Shown here: positions 63,874-64,000 of the stretch, in pieces
How the letters are laid out: every line of letters begins with the position of its first letter
Position numbering within the stretch: position 1 is the first letter of the stretch
Origin: Microbacterium rhizosphaerae
GTDB lineage: Bacteria > Actinomycetota > Actinomycetes > Actinomycetales > Microbacteriaceae
Length of the DNA stretch: 64,000 bases
Direction: 5' to 3'
Assembly: GCF_034120055.1 (NCBI RefSeq)
Contig: NZ_CP139368.1
Location: 3,993,056 to 4,057,055 of the forward strand
The notes under the pieces: model-generated
Database searches by the model: none
The model's input: only the letters and a program-made list of their open reading frames with translations
What the model was told of the DNA's origin: nothing
Translations under genes and position numbers: made by a program

Positions 63874-64000
63874 TTACGTCAACTCTGTGGGGAACGCTTC
63901 CCGCCTTGGACGCCAACCGTTCGCGTATTTTCCCGCGAGTTGTACAAGCGACGTGTCACCGTCGCACTTGCGCAGTACTGCGATCGCCGCGATCAACTGA
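63874..64000 (-). CDS. C-terminal end of a gene entering from the right edge
   Basis: On the minus strand a frame open from the window edge reads QLIAAIAVLRKCDGD and TSLVQLAGKYANGWRP, then REAFPTELT and TAA at 63874-63876. The composition is protein-like and it would converge on the Argonaute gene. Too short to identify. Confidence 0.4.
   Translation of the reverse strand, partial: QLIAAIAVLRKCDGDTSLVQLAGKYANGWRPRREAFPTELT

Overview
The window is high-GC DNA with many GTG/TTG starts, 4-nt ATGA/GTGA gene overlaps and actinobacterial gene families (SCO6880-type conjugation protein, MAB_1171c-type membrane protein, EgtA-like ligase). This points to an actinomycete, most likely Microbacteriaceae (Microbacterium-like). 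The genus is an inference; no rRNA or tRNA gene confirms it.

Layout. (1) 1-4.8 kb, minus strand: part of a myo-inositol catabolic operon (iolB, iolD, an iolE-like isomerase/dehydratase, and an iolG-like dehydrogenase cut by the left edge). (2) 4.9-13.7 kb: two divergent operons around a DeoR regulator. One (minus) holds a GH4 6-phospho-glycosidase and NagB. The other (plus) holds a PfkB kinase, an iron/sugar-phosphate-type ABC importer and a TIM-barrel isomerase. Repeated TTGCGCGAC boxes fill the intergenic region. (3) 14.3-22.6 kb: respiratory nitrate reduction, narK divergent from narGHJI. (4) 23.2-24.8 kb: an unusual GNAT-AAA+ fusion protein and a small ORF.

(5) 24.9-38.1 kb: a catabolic regulon with a GntR/FCD regulator, APC permease, carboxymuconolactone-decarboxylase-like protein, alpha/beta hydrolase, EgtA-like gamma-glutamyl ligase, GFA protein, a second GntR/FCD regulator, NTF2-like protein, SDR, Zn-ADH, ALDH, beta-hydroxyacid dehydrogenase, an aminotransferase remnant and a two-subunit ThDP decarboxylase. 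Four promoter regions carry copies of one AT-rich palindrome close to GTATTACCGTAATAC, which ties the genes into one regulon. The substrate is not identified; a sulfonate or amine compound is one possibility.

(6) 38.7-41.9 kb: a membrane-anchored hydrolase and a MAB_1171c / ImmA-IrrE / XRE cassette whose promoter holds four GCATGC-centred operators. (7) 42.1-57.8 kb: a conjugation module with a small winged-helix regulator, T4SS proteins (VirB8-like, M23 peptidase, VirB2-like, VirB6-like, SCO6880, VirB4-type ATPase, ParA-like, VirD4 coupling protein), HNH protein, SSB, a MobF relaxase and a candidate oriT. (8) 57.8-64 kb: cargo with a defence-island character: a TIGR02391-type protein, a MauJ/HEPN-like protein, a broken small gene, and a two-gene short prokaryotic Argonaute system (DUF4365 nuclease-APAZ plus a catalytically degenerate MID-PIWI Argonaute), i.e. 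a SPARDA-type system. This is the most notable content of the window. The element continues past the right edge; no integrase or att pair is visible.
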